Source: Acidobacteriaceae bacterium (GTDB lineage Bacteria; Acidobacteriota; Terriglobia; Terriglobales; Acidobacteriaceae). From it: 64,000 nucleotides of DNA. The DNA is taken from contig JANYBT010000044.1 of the NCBI GenBank assembly GCA_025360645.1, positions 1-64,000 of the forward strand, in the 5' to 3' direction. Of the stretch, positions 9,801 through 16,959 are shown in pieces. The position numbers were made by a program, and so were the translations under genes. The notes under the pieces are model-generated. The model was not told where the DNA came from. It did no database searches and worked only from the letters and a program-made list of their open reading frames with translations. Within the stretch, counting starts at the first letter, position 1. Every line of letters begins with the position of its first letter.

Positions 9801-11624
9801 GGAGGTGGTGATGGAATTGGGGCTGAGCGTGGAGGTCAAGCCGGGGACTGCGCTCACGCCATCGGTGGTCAAGGTCAAGGTGCCGGTGAGGTTCAGGGAA
9901 GTGGCGGTCAAGTTGTACACCGCATTGCCGCTGGCGTCAGTGGTGACCGAGTCGTTGTCCACACTCAACCAATAGTCGGGAAAATCGGGCAGGATGGCAT
10001 TGCATTCGGCTGCGGGATCCTGCGACGGCGCCTGGAAAGTGGAGTTGCTGTCCTGGCCAGTTGCGCCCTGCCAGCCCGCGAGATCGAGGGTGGTGCCGGC
10101 TGTGGGTTCGGGGACCACGAAGGGCGAAGTGGTGTTGGCCGCGTTCCACCAGGTGTTGTTGTCGGAAACCAGATTGCTGAGGAAGGTCGTCCAATCGGTT
10201 CCGTTGAGATAGGAATCCTGGAACAGCGTCTGGCCGAAGCTGGTGCCTTCGATGGTGTTGTTTTGGTTGGTGAGACCTTGCGTGATGAGGTTGTAGACAA
10301 GACCCGTCTCCCAGTTGGTGATGGAAGTTCCGCCGGGGATTCCGCCCACCAGGATTTGCGTGGGGTAGTTGTTGACCAGGGTGCCGTTGGTGAAAGAAAT
10401 TTTCTCGGAATTGCGCAGGGCCAGGCCGCCGCTGGCCAGCGGGGAGGTGTGATTGCAGATGTGGCTGGCCGAAACCGTTGCGGGACCTTCGTCCTTTTCA
10501 AAGAATAGGCCGCTGCCGAGATTGCCGGTCACGATCATGTTGCTGGCGGTGACGTTGTAGGCATCGGTGTCCCAGTGGGCCCCGTAGGTCTGGTTGTAGG
10601 CCAGAGTCATGCCGGTGATGGTGTCTTCGTGGGCCAGCCAGTAGTGGGCGCCGGAGACGTTGCAGGAATAGTAGCCGCTCTGGCTGCCGCGCCAGTTGTT
10701 GAAGTTAGCGATGTCGTTGGACCACAGGCCGTACTGGGTTTGCGCCTCCTGAAAACCGCTGGTGCCGTTGTGGTTGGCGACGCTGTTCTGCACGGTGAAG
10801 TAGGTGGTGGGGGTGGAGAGGGACAGCCCCTGCCCGTTGTTCCACTGGAACACGTCGGAGTCAAACAGAATGTTGGTCGCGCTGCCGTACACGGTCACGG
10901 CTGCGGCAATGGGGCAGGAATTGGCGTACTGGAAGACGATGCCGCGGATGACGTAGTACGACTTGCCGATATCTCGAAACATGAAGGGCTGGTTGGCGAT
11001 TTCCACAGTGGCAGTGTTCATGTTGGTGCCTGACGGCGGCCACACGTAGACCAGTTTGGCCTTGGCGTCTACGTAGAATGAACCGGGCTGCATCGCGGCC
11101 AGGGAAAGCACCTGGGTCATGACCGTGCCGTTGACCGCGATCAGCTCGCGATGCAGCGCGATATCCTGCTGGGTCGGACAGCCGGAGATCTGCAAACACA
11201 GACTGTAGGAGTACTTCCAGTTGCTGGTATAGATGCTGGGGTTGGGACCATAGGAAGTCCACCCGGTTTGTACGGCGCCGCCGCTGAGGATGACGGTACC
11301 GTTGGTGACGGCCTGAATGGTGACGGGGTAGGTGGTGTCTTTCGACGAATAGCCGATGTCGATGACTTCGCGGTAGGTGCCGGGCTGGATGTTGATCTGG
11401 GTGCCGATGCTGGCATGATTGTTGGCAGCAGCGAGGGAAACCGCTTCGTTGATGGTCTTGAGCGGCTGCTGCTGGGTGCCCGGGTTGCTGTCGGAACCAT
11501 TGGTCCCGTCCACCCACAAGGAGGCGGTCTCCAAACCTTCGTTGATATTCGCCTGGGCCCAGCACCACGTCGAGGCGAACAGCAACATGAGCAGGGGGAG
11601 GGCTGCACGAGTGCTTTTTTTCAT
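6834..11624 (-). CDS. Secreted right-handed beta-helix protein with nine ASH/choice-of-anchor D modules
   Basis: A 1596-residue exported protein. The ATG at 11624 gives the signal peptide MKKSTRAALPLLMLLF...CWAQ; the open frame continues 51 codons upstream with no signal. Residues about 25-580 resemble a parallel beta-helix/pectate-lyase-like domain, opening with VDGTNGSDSNPGTQQQPLKTI and containing many Asn-rich turns. An Ig-like linker follows, then nine modules of about 100 residues, each with FGxQ-xNTTS, TVTLTNTG, xTCGSTLAAG, ITVTFTP and SLTGTG signatures of ASPM/SPD-2/Hydin-like domains. No catalytic residues are recognisable. The role may be adhesion or extracellular polysaccharide binding, which is inference. 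It is the tandem paralogue of the gene at 12038-16177. No Shine-Dalgarno is visible; the start is preceded by CCTCCCCC. Confidence 0.85.
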   Translation of the reverse strand: MKKSTRAALPLLMLLFASTWCWAQANINEGLETASLWVDGTNGSDSNPGTQQQPLKTINEAVSLAAANNHASIGTQINIQPGTYREVIDIGYSSKDTTYPVTIQAVTNGTVILSGGAVQTGWTSYGPNPSIYTSNWKYSYSLCLQISGCPTQQDIALHRELIAVNGTVMTQVLSLAAMQPGSFYVDAKAKLVYVWPPSGTNMNTATVEIANQPFMFRDIGKSYYVIRGIVFQYANSCPIAAAVTVYGSATNILFDSDVFQWNNGQGLSLSTPTTYFTVQNSVANHNGTSGFQEAQTQYGLWSNDIANFNNWRGSQSGYYSCNVSGAHYWLAHEDTITGMTLAYNQTYGAHWDTDAYNVTASNMIVTGNLGSGLFFEKDEGPATVSASHICNHTSPLASGGLALRNSEKISFTNGTLVNNYPTQILVGGIPGGTSITNWETGLVYNLITQGLTNQNNTIEGTSFGQTLFQDSYLNGTDWTTFLSNLVSDNNTWWNAANTTSPFVVPEPTAGTTLDLAGWQGATGQDSNSTFQAPSQDPAAECNAILPDFPDYWLSVDNDSVTTDASGNAVYNLTATSLNLTGTLTLTTDGVSAVPGLTSTLSPNSITTSGTSVFTVTAATTTKVGTYPVTVIANSGNLTHTVTMSLVVPSTSIRLSTVNLSWGSQQINTTGSSQTVTVTNFANSSVTITSIASSGTSWTQTNTCGSTLKAGNSCTITVTFAPLAVGNLTGTITITDSDATGTQTVNLIGTGTAAPTVQLSQSNLAFGNQTVGNTSASKSVTLTNTGTVDLNITSIALSGTNPGDFAETTDCASPLAAGAMCTFTVTFAPTTVATLSASIVITDNTYVGSQTITLTGTGVAAVPTAKVTPASLSFGKQQINTTSPSQTVTLTNTGSVSLSITSITIGGSNKGSFAQTDTCGSTLAAAATCTITVTFTPTSTGSKSANITVDDNTSSGSQSATLAGSGVNVKPTVTLSASSVSFNNQLINTTSTTQTVTLTNTSTVSLTISSIAITGSNKGAFSQTNTCGSTLAAGLACNINLTFTPTSSGSKTATAKITDNTSNGSQTISLSGTGSAVSLSPTSLAFGSQQVNTTSASQVVTVTNQGASALNITSIATNTNWTETNSCGASVAKGKSCSVTVTFAPTVVGSLTGTLTLTDSDPSGSQTVSLTGIGTAVPTVTLSASSVAFGNQLINTTSPTQTVTLTNTSSVSLSITSITLGGANKGVFSQTNTCGSTVAAGATCNINLTFTPASTGSKSATVTISDNASSGTQTISLSGTGTAVLLSPTNLTFASQEINTQSLPQSVTISNLGATSLSITSITISTNWTQTNTCGASLAAGASCTATVIFAPTTAGSLSGSLTLTDNDTTGTQTVSLTGTGSAAPTVDMSPSSLSFGNQLINTTSPAQIVTLTNTGSASLSITSIAMGGTDQSSFSQTNTCGSTVAAGAACTISLTFTPASSGSKSATLTATDNASGGTQTVSLSGTGTAPIASFSSTSVSFANQKKNTTSPPQTITLTNTGSATLNLTSITLVGANATDFAETTTCGATLAAGVACDFTITFTPSATGTRQAALTVRDDSSTGAKQNISLTGTGVK
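6837..9687 (-). repeat. Nine tandem ASH-module coding repeats (about 300 bp each)
   Basis: The 3' part of the beta-helix gene is built of nine degenerate units, each coding for about 100 residues and ending in a GTGTA-like linker. Long and slightly shorter module types partly alternate, which suggests past duplication of module pairs. Confidence 0.8.
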
Positions 11625-11795
11625 GGGGGAGGTTTGCGCTTCTACATCTTCCCGAAGTTCTCTTCGGGAGTGAAAACATGCCCTCGCTTTGTCTGAAAAT
11701 TGAATCGCATTTTCGGCAGAGAAATAATCACAGGCCGCAGGTGGGCCTCGCCAGACTCGGTACAGTCCGGTCCTCAAAATTTAGAAAATCAAAAG

Positions 11796-11821
11796 TTGCC
11801 GCCAACAGAAAGGGGCGGCAA
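11796..11821 (-). terminator. Candidate rho-independent terminator
   Basis: Arms TTGCCGCC and GGCGGCAA with a 10-nt loop. On the minus strand the stem is followed by CTTTTGATTTTC. It lies about 217 bp after the stop of the 12038-16177 gene, and could end that transcript before the next paralogue begins. Confidence 0.45.
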
Positions 11822-12011
11822 GAGGTTACAACATCCCACGCTTCAACTGCGATGGTTCAATGTACCCTCTTGCTCCAAAGCTGGTCAACAAATATCTTCA
11901 CGAGCGGGTTCTGAGTAGGAAAACTTGTACACATTGGGACGGGTGGGCTGAGGACGGCACAGCAAGACCCGAGAGAGGACTGGGCAAGGGTGGGAGCCGG
12001 GCACGATGCGG

Positions 12012-12034
12012 CGGCCCCCGATGTTCTGGGGCCG
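12012..12034 (-). terminator. GC-rich hairpin directly after the beta-helix paralogue stop
   Basis: Arms CGGCCCC (12012-12018) and GGGGCCG (12028-12034), 9-nt loop, starting 3 bp after the stop codon at 12038. There is no T-tract on the minus strand, so it may act as an mRNA-stabilising hairpin and not as a terminator. Confidence 0.35.
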
Positions 12035-12037
12035 GGT

Positions 12038-15000
12038 TTATTTGGTTCCAGTTCCGCTTAGATTGATGGTCTGGGAACCACCCGATGCGTTGTCAAAAAT
12101 GGTCACGACCGCGCTCTTAGTGGCGGCGCTCTTGGGGTCGAAGGTCAAGGTGAAATTGCATGTGCCTCCGGCTGCCACAGTGGACCCGCACGTGGTGGTC
12201 TCAATGAAAGAGCCCTTGTTGGCGCCGGTCAAAGTGATGCTGGTGATGTCCAGGGTCGAGCCCCCGGTGTTGGTAAGGGTGACCGTCTGCGGCGGACTCT
12301 TGGTGTTCTTCTTCTGATTGCCAAAATTGACTGATGTCGAAGACAGACTGACCATCGGATTGCTGGCGGTGCCGGTGCCGGTCAGGCCGACGGTCTGAGG
12401 GCTCGCCGGATCGCTGTCTTTCAACGTGATCGTGCCAGTGAGCGCGCCGGTCGTGGTGGGTGAGAAGGTTACGGTGATGGTGCAAGTCTTGTTGCCGGCC
12501 AGGCTGCTGCCGCAGGTGTTGGTCTGGGTCCAGTTGGTGCTGCTGGTCACGCTGGTGATGCTGACCGAAGTGCTGCTGTTGTTGGTGACGGTGACGGTCT
12601 GAGTGGAACTGCTGGTGCCGACCTGCTGGGATCCGTAGGTGAGACTGGTGGGTGACAGGCTGATGGCCGTGCCGGTGCCACTCAGGGCGATGGTCTGAGA
12701 ACCACTGGACGTGTTGTCAGTGATGGTCACCGTAGCGGACTTGGAGCCGCTGGTGGTCGGGGTGAAGGTGAGGTTGATGTTGCAAACCGCTCCGCCCGCT
12801 AATGAAGAGCCGCAGGTGTTGGTCTCGCTGAACGAGCTCTTGTCAGTGCCGCTGAGGGCGATGCTGGTAATGCTGAGCGATACGGTGCTGGTGTTGGTGA
12901 GGGTGACGGTCTGGGTGGCGCTGGTTTTGTTGATCTGCTGGTTGCCGAAGGCGACCGCGGAGGACGACAGCGTCACCGTGGGCGTGCTCGTGCCAGTGCC
13001 GGTTAGGCTGGCGGTGTGCGGACTTCCCGGGTCGCCGTCCTTGATTGTCACGGTACCGGAGAGGCTTCCCGCGGCAGTGGGGGAGAAGGTGACCGTAATG
13101 GTGCAGGTCTTGTTGCCGGCCAGGCTGCTGCCGCAGGTGTTGGTCTGCGTCCAGTTGGTGCTGCTGGTGACGCTAGTGATGCTCACCGAATTATTGGTGT
13201 TGTTGGTGAGGGTGATGGTCTGGGTGGAACTCTTGGTACCGACTAGTTGCGACCCGAACGACAGGCTGGTGGGCGACAGACTCAGCGCAGTGCCAGTCCC
13301 GCTGAGGGTGGAAGACTGGGCTCCATTTGCAGTGTTGTCGTTGATCGTAACATTCGCCGACTTGGAGCCAGTACTAGTGGGGGAGAAGGTCACGCTGATG
13401 TCGCACGTACTGCCGGCCGCGACCGAGGAGCCGCAGGTATTGGTTTGACTGAAGGATCCCGCGTTGGCTCCGCCCACCTTGACACTGCCGATATTGAGCG
13501 AGACGGTGCCGGTGTTGGTGAGAGTCACAGTTTGGGCGGCGCTGGTGGCGTTGATAAGCTGGTTTCCGTAAGACACGGAGGCCGCTGATAAGGTCACGGT
13601 TGGGTAAACGGTGACGCCCGTGCCGGTTGTGGTAACGGCTTGCGCGCCGTTGGAGGTGTTGTCCGTGACCGTCACCGTCGCCGATTTGGAACCGGTGCTG
13701 GTGGGGGTGAAGGTCATATTGAGGTCGCAGGTTGCGCCGGCGGCGACCGAAGAGCCGCAAGTGTTGGTTTCGGCAAAGGAACTGGAGTTGCTGCCACCGA
13801 GGACAACACTGGTGATGTTTAGGGTCACAGTGCCGGTGTTGGTGAGGGTCACGGTTTGAGTGGCGCTGGTGGTGTTTACACCCTGGGTGCCGAAGGACTC
13901 GGAATATTTGGAGAGGGTCACGGTAGGTACAGCGGTGCCGGTGCCGCTCATGGTGACGATCTGGGGGCTGTTGGCGTCCGCGTCAACGATGGTGAGAGTC
14001 CCGTTGATGCTGCCCACTGCTTTGGGAGTGAAGGTGACTGTGACGGTGCAGTTCTTGCCCGCCCCCAGACTGGTTCCGCAAGTGTTGGTTTGCGAAAAGC
14101 TCTGGGAGGCAGTGAAGCTGGTCAGGCTGATGGAACTCTTGCCGGTATTGGTGACGGTGAAAGTTTGCGGCGAACTGCTGGTGTTCTGCTGTTGCGAGCC
14201 GTAAGTCAGACTCGCGGTAGAGAGGCGGATGGAAGTGGTGGGTACCACCAGAGACATGGTCACGGTGTGGGTCAGGCTGCCGTTGTTGCCGATCACTGTA
14301 ATCGGGTAGGTGCCAGGAGTGGTGGCGGCGGTGGCAGACAACGTCAAAACTGAAGAACCAGAGGTGGTGACGGAGGTCGGGCTGAGCGTGGCGGAGAGGC
14401 CGGGAACCTCCGCGATACCGTCCAAAGTGAGGTTGACCGTGCCCGTGAACTTTAGTGGAGTGAGGGTCAAGTTGTAAACGGCCTGGCCCGAGGCGTCAGA
14501 ATTCAGCGATCCGTTATCCACAGTGAGCCAGAAATCAGCCACATCGGGCGAGATGGCGTTGCAGGCGGCCCCGGGGTCAGTGGCAGGCGCGGAAAAGGTC
14601 GAGTGTGTGTCTTGTCCGGTATCGGCTTGCCAGCCGGCAAGGTCCACGGTGCTGGCATCGATGGGTGTGGGAACGACGAAGGGAGTGAGGGTGTTGGAGG
14701 CGTTCCACCAAGTGTTGTTATCAGAAACCAGAGTGCTCTGGAAAGAGGTCCAGTCAGAGCCGTTTAAGTAGGAGTCCTGAAACACGCCCTGGTTGCTGTT
14801 GGTGCCTTGAATGACGTTGTTGGTGTTGGTGAAATTCTGCGCGATCAGGTTATACACCTGGAGAGTTTCCCAGTTGGTGACGGAGATGCCGCCGGGCGTT
14901 CCGATCACCGTTATCTGCGCGGTGAGGTTGTTATCCAACGTGCTATCGGAGAGGGTAATCCCTTCAGAGTTACGAATCACCAGTCCCGCTCCCGACAGAG

Positions 15001-16177
15001 GGGAAGTCTGATTGCAGGAATGGCTGGTGGTTACGGTCACCGGCCCCTCGTCTTTTTCGAAGAACAGTCCAGACAGGAAATTTCCGGTGAAAGTGGAACC
15101 GGAAACGGTGACGTTGGCGGTATCGGTATCCCAGTGGGCGCCGTACGTCAGATTGTAGGCGGAGGTCACGCCACTGATGGTGTCGTTGTGGTCCAGGTAG
15201 AAGTGGAATCCTGAAGTGTTGCAGCCGTAGTAAGAGCCCTGAGCCCCTTTCCAGTTGTTGAAGTTGGCCACGTCGTTTTGCCAGAAACCGTATTTGGTCT
15301 GGGATCCGGTGAACCCGCTGTCACCGTTGTGGTTCGCGGTGCTGTTCTGGACCGTGAACGTGGTGGCCGGATATGACATGGACAGGCCCTGGGCGTTGTT
15401 CCACACGAAGTTGTCGGAGTCGAACAGGATGTTGGTGGCGCTGCCATTGACGCTGACAGCAGCATTGTTGTGGCAGGAATTGGCATACTGAAACGTAATG
15501 CCGCGAATGACCCAGTTGGACTTGCCGAGGACGTGAAGGAGCAAAGGCTGGGTGGCGATTTCCACGGTGGCGGTGCTCATGTTGGTGCCCGAGGGCGGCC
15601 AGACGTAAACCAGACCACCAGACGCGTCAACGTAGAAGGTGCCAGGCTGCATCGCAGCGATGGACATCACCTGTGTCATGACCGTGCCGTTAACGGCGAT
15701 CAATTCCTGGCGAAGGGTAATATCCTGCTGGGAAGGGCAGGTGGCGAGTTGGGGACACAAGCTCCAATTGTAGTTCCAGGTGCTGGTGTAGACGCTTGTA
15801 TTCGAGGCGTACTTGGTCCAGCCGGTCTGAACCGTAGCACCGCTGAGGATGACAGTTCCGTTGGTGACCGCCTGCAAAGTGATGGGCAGGGAAGTGTCGC
15901 GCACGCTGTAGTCCACTTCCAGCGCCTCACGGTAGGTTCCCGGATTGACGTTGATTTGGGTGCCAATACCGTCCCAGTTACTGGCCACGGCGGCGCTCAG
16001 CGCAGCGCCAATGGTCTTCAGCGGCAATAGCTGAGTGCCGGGATTGGAATCCGAACCGATGGTTCCATCCACGTACAAAAATGCAGTTTCCAGACTTTCA
16101 TTCACGTTCGCCTGCGCCCAGCCTAAGGCCGACGCAAAGACCAACATGAGAAGGGGGAGGATAAATCTTTTTCTCAT
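12038..16177 (-). CDS. Secreted right-handed beta-helix protein with seven ASH/choice-of-anchor D modules
   Basis: A 1379-residue exported protein, paralogous over its full length to the 1596-residue neighbour. The signal peptide is MRKRFILPLLMLVFASALGWAQ. The beta-helix region starts with YVDGTIGSDSNPGTQLLPLKTI and keeps shared landmarks (AVNGTVMTQV, YVWPPSGTNM, GLFFEKDEGP, DNNTWWNA). An Ig-like segment (GTYPITVIGNNGSLTHTVTMSLVV) and seven ASH modules of about 100 residues follow. The 217-residue difference from its paralogue equals two modules, so the two genes differ mainly by module copy number. The ATG at 16177 is preceded by ACTCCCCC and lacks a Shine-Dalgarno, exactly as in the paralogue. 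Probably cell-surface or extracellular; substrate unknown. Confidence 0.85.
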   Translation of the reverse strand: MRKRFILPLLMLVFASALGWAQANVNESLETAFLYVDGTIGSDSNPGTQLLPLKTIGAALSAAVASNWDGIGTQINVNPGTYREALEVDYSVRDTSLPITLQAVTNGTVILSGATVQTGWTKYASNTSVYTSTWNYNWSLCPQLATCPSQQDITLRQELIAVNGTVMTQVMSIAAMQPGTFYVDASGGLVYVWPPSGTNMSTATVEIATQPLLLHVLGKSNWVIRGITFQYANSCHNNAAVSVNGSATNILFDSDNFVWNNAQGLSMSYPATTFTVQNSTANHNGDSGFTGSQTKYGFWQNDVANFNNWKGAQGSYYGCNTSGFHFYLDHNDTISGVTSAYNLTYGAHWDTDTANVTVSGSTFTGNFLSGLFFEKDEGPVTVTTSHSCNQTSPLSGAGLVIRNSEGITLSDSTLDNNLTAQITVIGTPGGISVTNWETLQVYNLIAQNFTNTNNVIQGTNSNQGVFQDSYLNGSDWTSFQSTLVSDNNTWWNASNTLTPFVVPTPIDASTVDLAGWQADTGQDTHSTFSAPATDPGAACNAISPDVADFWLTVDNGSLNSDASGQAVYNLTLTPLKFTGTVNLTLDGIAEVPGLSATLSPTSVTTSGSSVLTLSATAATTPGTYPITVIGNNGSLTHTVTMSLVVPTTSIRLSTASLTYGSQQQNTSSSPQTFTVTNTGKSSISLTSFTASQSFSQTNTCGTSLGAGKNCTVTVTFTPKAVGSINGTLTIVDADANSPQIVTMSGTGTAVPTVTLSKYSESFGTQGVNTTSATQTVTLTNTGTVTLNITSVVLGGSNSSSFAETNTCGSSVAAGATCDLNMTFTPTSTGSKSATVTVTDNTSNGAQAVTTTGTGVTVYPTVTLSAASVSYGNQLINATSAAQTVTLTNTGTVSLNIGSVKVGGANAGSFSQTNTCGSSVAAGSTCDISVTFSPTSTGSKSANVTINDNTANGAQSSTLSGTGTALSLSPTSLSFGSQLVGTKSSTQTITLTNNTNNSVSITSVTSSTNWTQTNTCGSSLAGNKTCTITVTFSPTAAGSLSGTVTIKDGDPGSPHTASLTGTGTSTPTVTLSSSAVAFGNQQINKTSATQTVTLTNTSTVSLSITSIALSGTDKSSFSETNTCGSSLAGGAVCNINLTFTPTTSGSKSATVTITDNTSSGSQTIALSGTGTAISLSPTSLTYGSQQVGTSSSTQTVTVTNNSSTSVSITSVTSSTNWTQTNTCGSSLAGNKTCTITVTFSPTTTGALTGTITLKDSDPASPQTVGLTGTGTASNPMVSLSSTSVNFGNQKKNTKSPPQTVTLTNTGGSTLDITSITLTGANKGSFIETTTCGSTVAAGGTCNFTLTFDPKSAATKSAVVTIFDNASGGSQTINLSGTGTK
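12041..14243 (-). repeat. Seven tandem ASH-module coding repeats
   Basis: Seven degenerate units of about 300 bp encode ASH modules, two fewer than in the neighbouring paralogue. Several neighbouring units share long near-identical stretches, for example the two modules containing TSSTNWTQTNTCGSSLAGNK, which suggests recent unequal recombination. Confidence 0.8.
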
Positions 16178-16554
16178 GGGGGAGTCTCAGTTTTTTTTAC
16201 GCGCCCTGGGGCAGCTTTCCCCCTGGGGGACACACCTATCCTGTCCTCCTTGCAATGTGACGATGAACGTGGCGTTTCTTGCTAGAACGGTGGCTTGCCA
16301 AACACAGGAACTGCTGACCTTTCCGCGGAATCGTTAAGAATCCTTGCGACTCTTCAACGTTCCGCCGAACCCCAGCAGCAGTACTCTGTGGCAAAATGAC
16401 GCGGAAAAAGGGAACATGATGTTGTTCCCCAAATTAAATAAAGTCTACCGTTTTCCGTCGACCCCCGTCAAGGGAAACCAAGGGTGGATGATTGTTTGTG
16501 GCGAAGTTTTAACAAATGAACCGTAACCGCTGTGAGGAGACTCGGTCTCCGTTG

Positions 16555-16594
16555 AAAAAAGAGACCGCGGGGTGTCTCGGGTACCCCGCGGTCT
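16555..16594 (-). terminator. Strong rho-independent terminator of the candidate small RNA
   Basis: A perfect 12-bp stem (arms 16562-16573 and 16583-16594, 9-nt loop) is followed on the minus strand by TTTTTT after CTC. The nearest minus-strand protein gene ends 365 bp upstream and has its own hairpin, so this terminator probably serves a separate RNA. Confidence 0.75.
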
Positions 16595-16796
16595 GAGCCC
16601 TGCTACTGCCATACAACTCCAGTTGCGAGCCGTCGAAACGGCATGCCCTGCCAGGTTCAGCGGGACGCAGATATTGTCGATCTCCAACCTCACCCACGCC
16701 CTGCGGGAGAGGCTTGACACGGAATTTAGCGCGTTGGTCAGAATCGCGCGATTGCCAATGCGGAAGTCCCTAATTGCAGAAGTCCGCCATCTTTGT
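16555..16796 (-). ncRNA. Candidate small structured RNA
   Basis: A stand-alone transcription unit of about 240 nt is bounded by a TTGACG-17-TAGATT promoter (16801-16829) and a strong terminator (16555-16594), with no credible ORF between them. The RNA would contain a UUCG-capped hairpin (GCCGT-TTCG-ACGGC), a CAAC-TGGA-GTTG hairpin and a 12-bp terminal stem. The size is near that of 6S RNA, but I cannot recognise the 6S consensus or any other Rfam family by eye. SRP RNA, tmRNA and RNase P motifs are absent. Confidence 0.4.
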
Positions 16797-16800
16797 AGTG

Positions 16801-16829
16801 AATCTATGCGGGCCGTGGGAGGGCGTCAA
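16801..16829 (-). promoter_or_regulatory. Promoter of the candidate small RNA
   Basis: On the minus strand TTGACG (16824-16829), a 17-nt spacer and TAGATT (16801-16806). It points into the ORF-free stretch that ends at the terminator 16555-16594. Confidence 0.5.
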
Positions 16830-16919
16830 GGATAAAAATTTATACACGAGCGAGGAACGAAGAAATGTCGGGGTCTGATGCGGAAAACGATTGAGATCTG
16901 GGTCTGAAGTGGAAATGGT

Positions 16920-16945
16920 GCGGTGCGAGCTGGAACCCGCACCGC
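16920..16945 (-). terminator. Hairpin after the PQQ-propeller/Ig gene
   Basis: Arms GCGGTGCG and CGCACCGC with a 10-nt loop, 15 bp after the stop codon at 16960. The minus-strand tail is only ACCATTTCC, so termination strength is uncertain. Confidence 0.5.
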
Positions 16946-16959
16946 AGTGTTTTTGAGAA

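Larger units (their letters stand above)
11625..12037. other. Intergenic region between the two beta-helix paralogues
   Basis: No convincing gene in these 413 bp. It holds a GC hairpin next to the upstream paralogue's stop (12012-12034), a second hairpin with a T-rich tail on the minus strand (11796-11821), and a stem-loop 26 bp before the downstream start: arms TCCCGAAG and CTTCGGGA at 11650-11669 with a 4-nt loop, inside the presumed 5' leader. No clear promoter consensus was found. Confidence 0.5.
16178..16959. other. 782-bp region without protein gene
   Basis: Contains the leader of the beta-helix gene (with a 13-bp TCCCCCTGGGGGA palindrome at 16218-16230), a T-tailed hairpin at 16555-16594, a probable small-RNA unit, a promoter at 16801-16829 and the terminator-like hairpin of the next gene at 16920-16945. 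ORFs here are short, run through the hairpins and show no recognisable protein features. Confidence 0.6.

Noticed and set aside
6837-14243. Satellite-like DNA repeats in the beta-helix genes
   Set aside because: The periodicity of about 300 bp is explained by protein modules with conserved ASH motifs and substitutions at the codon level, so it is domain repetition and not non-coding satellite DNA.
16509-16697. A 62-codon ORF inside the candidate small RNA
   Set aside because: It runs straight through the terminator hairpin and T-tract and has no Shine-Dalgarno or protein-like pattern.
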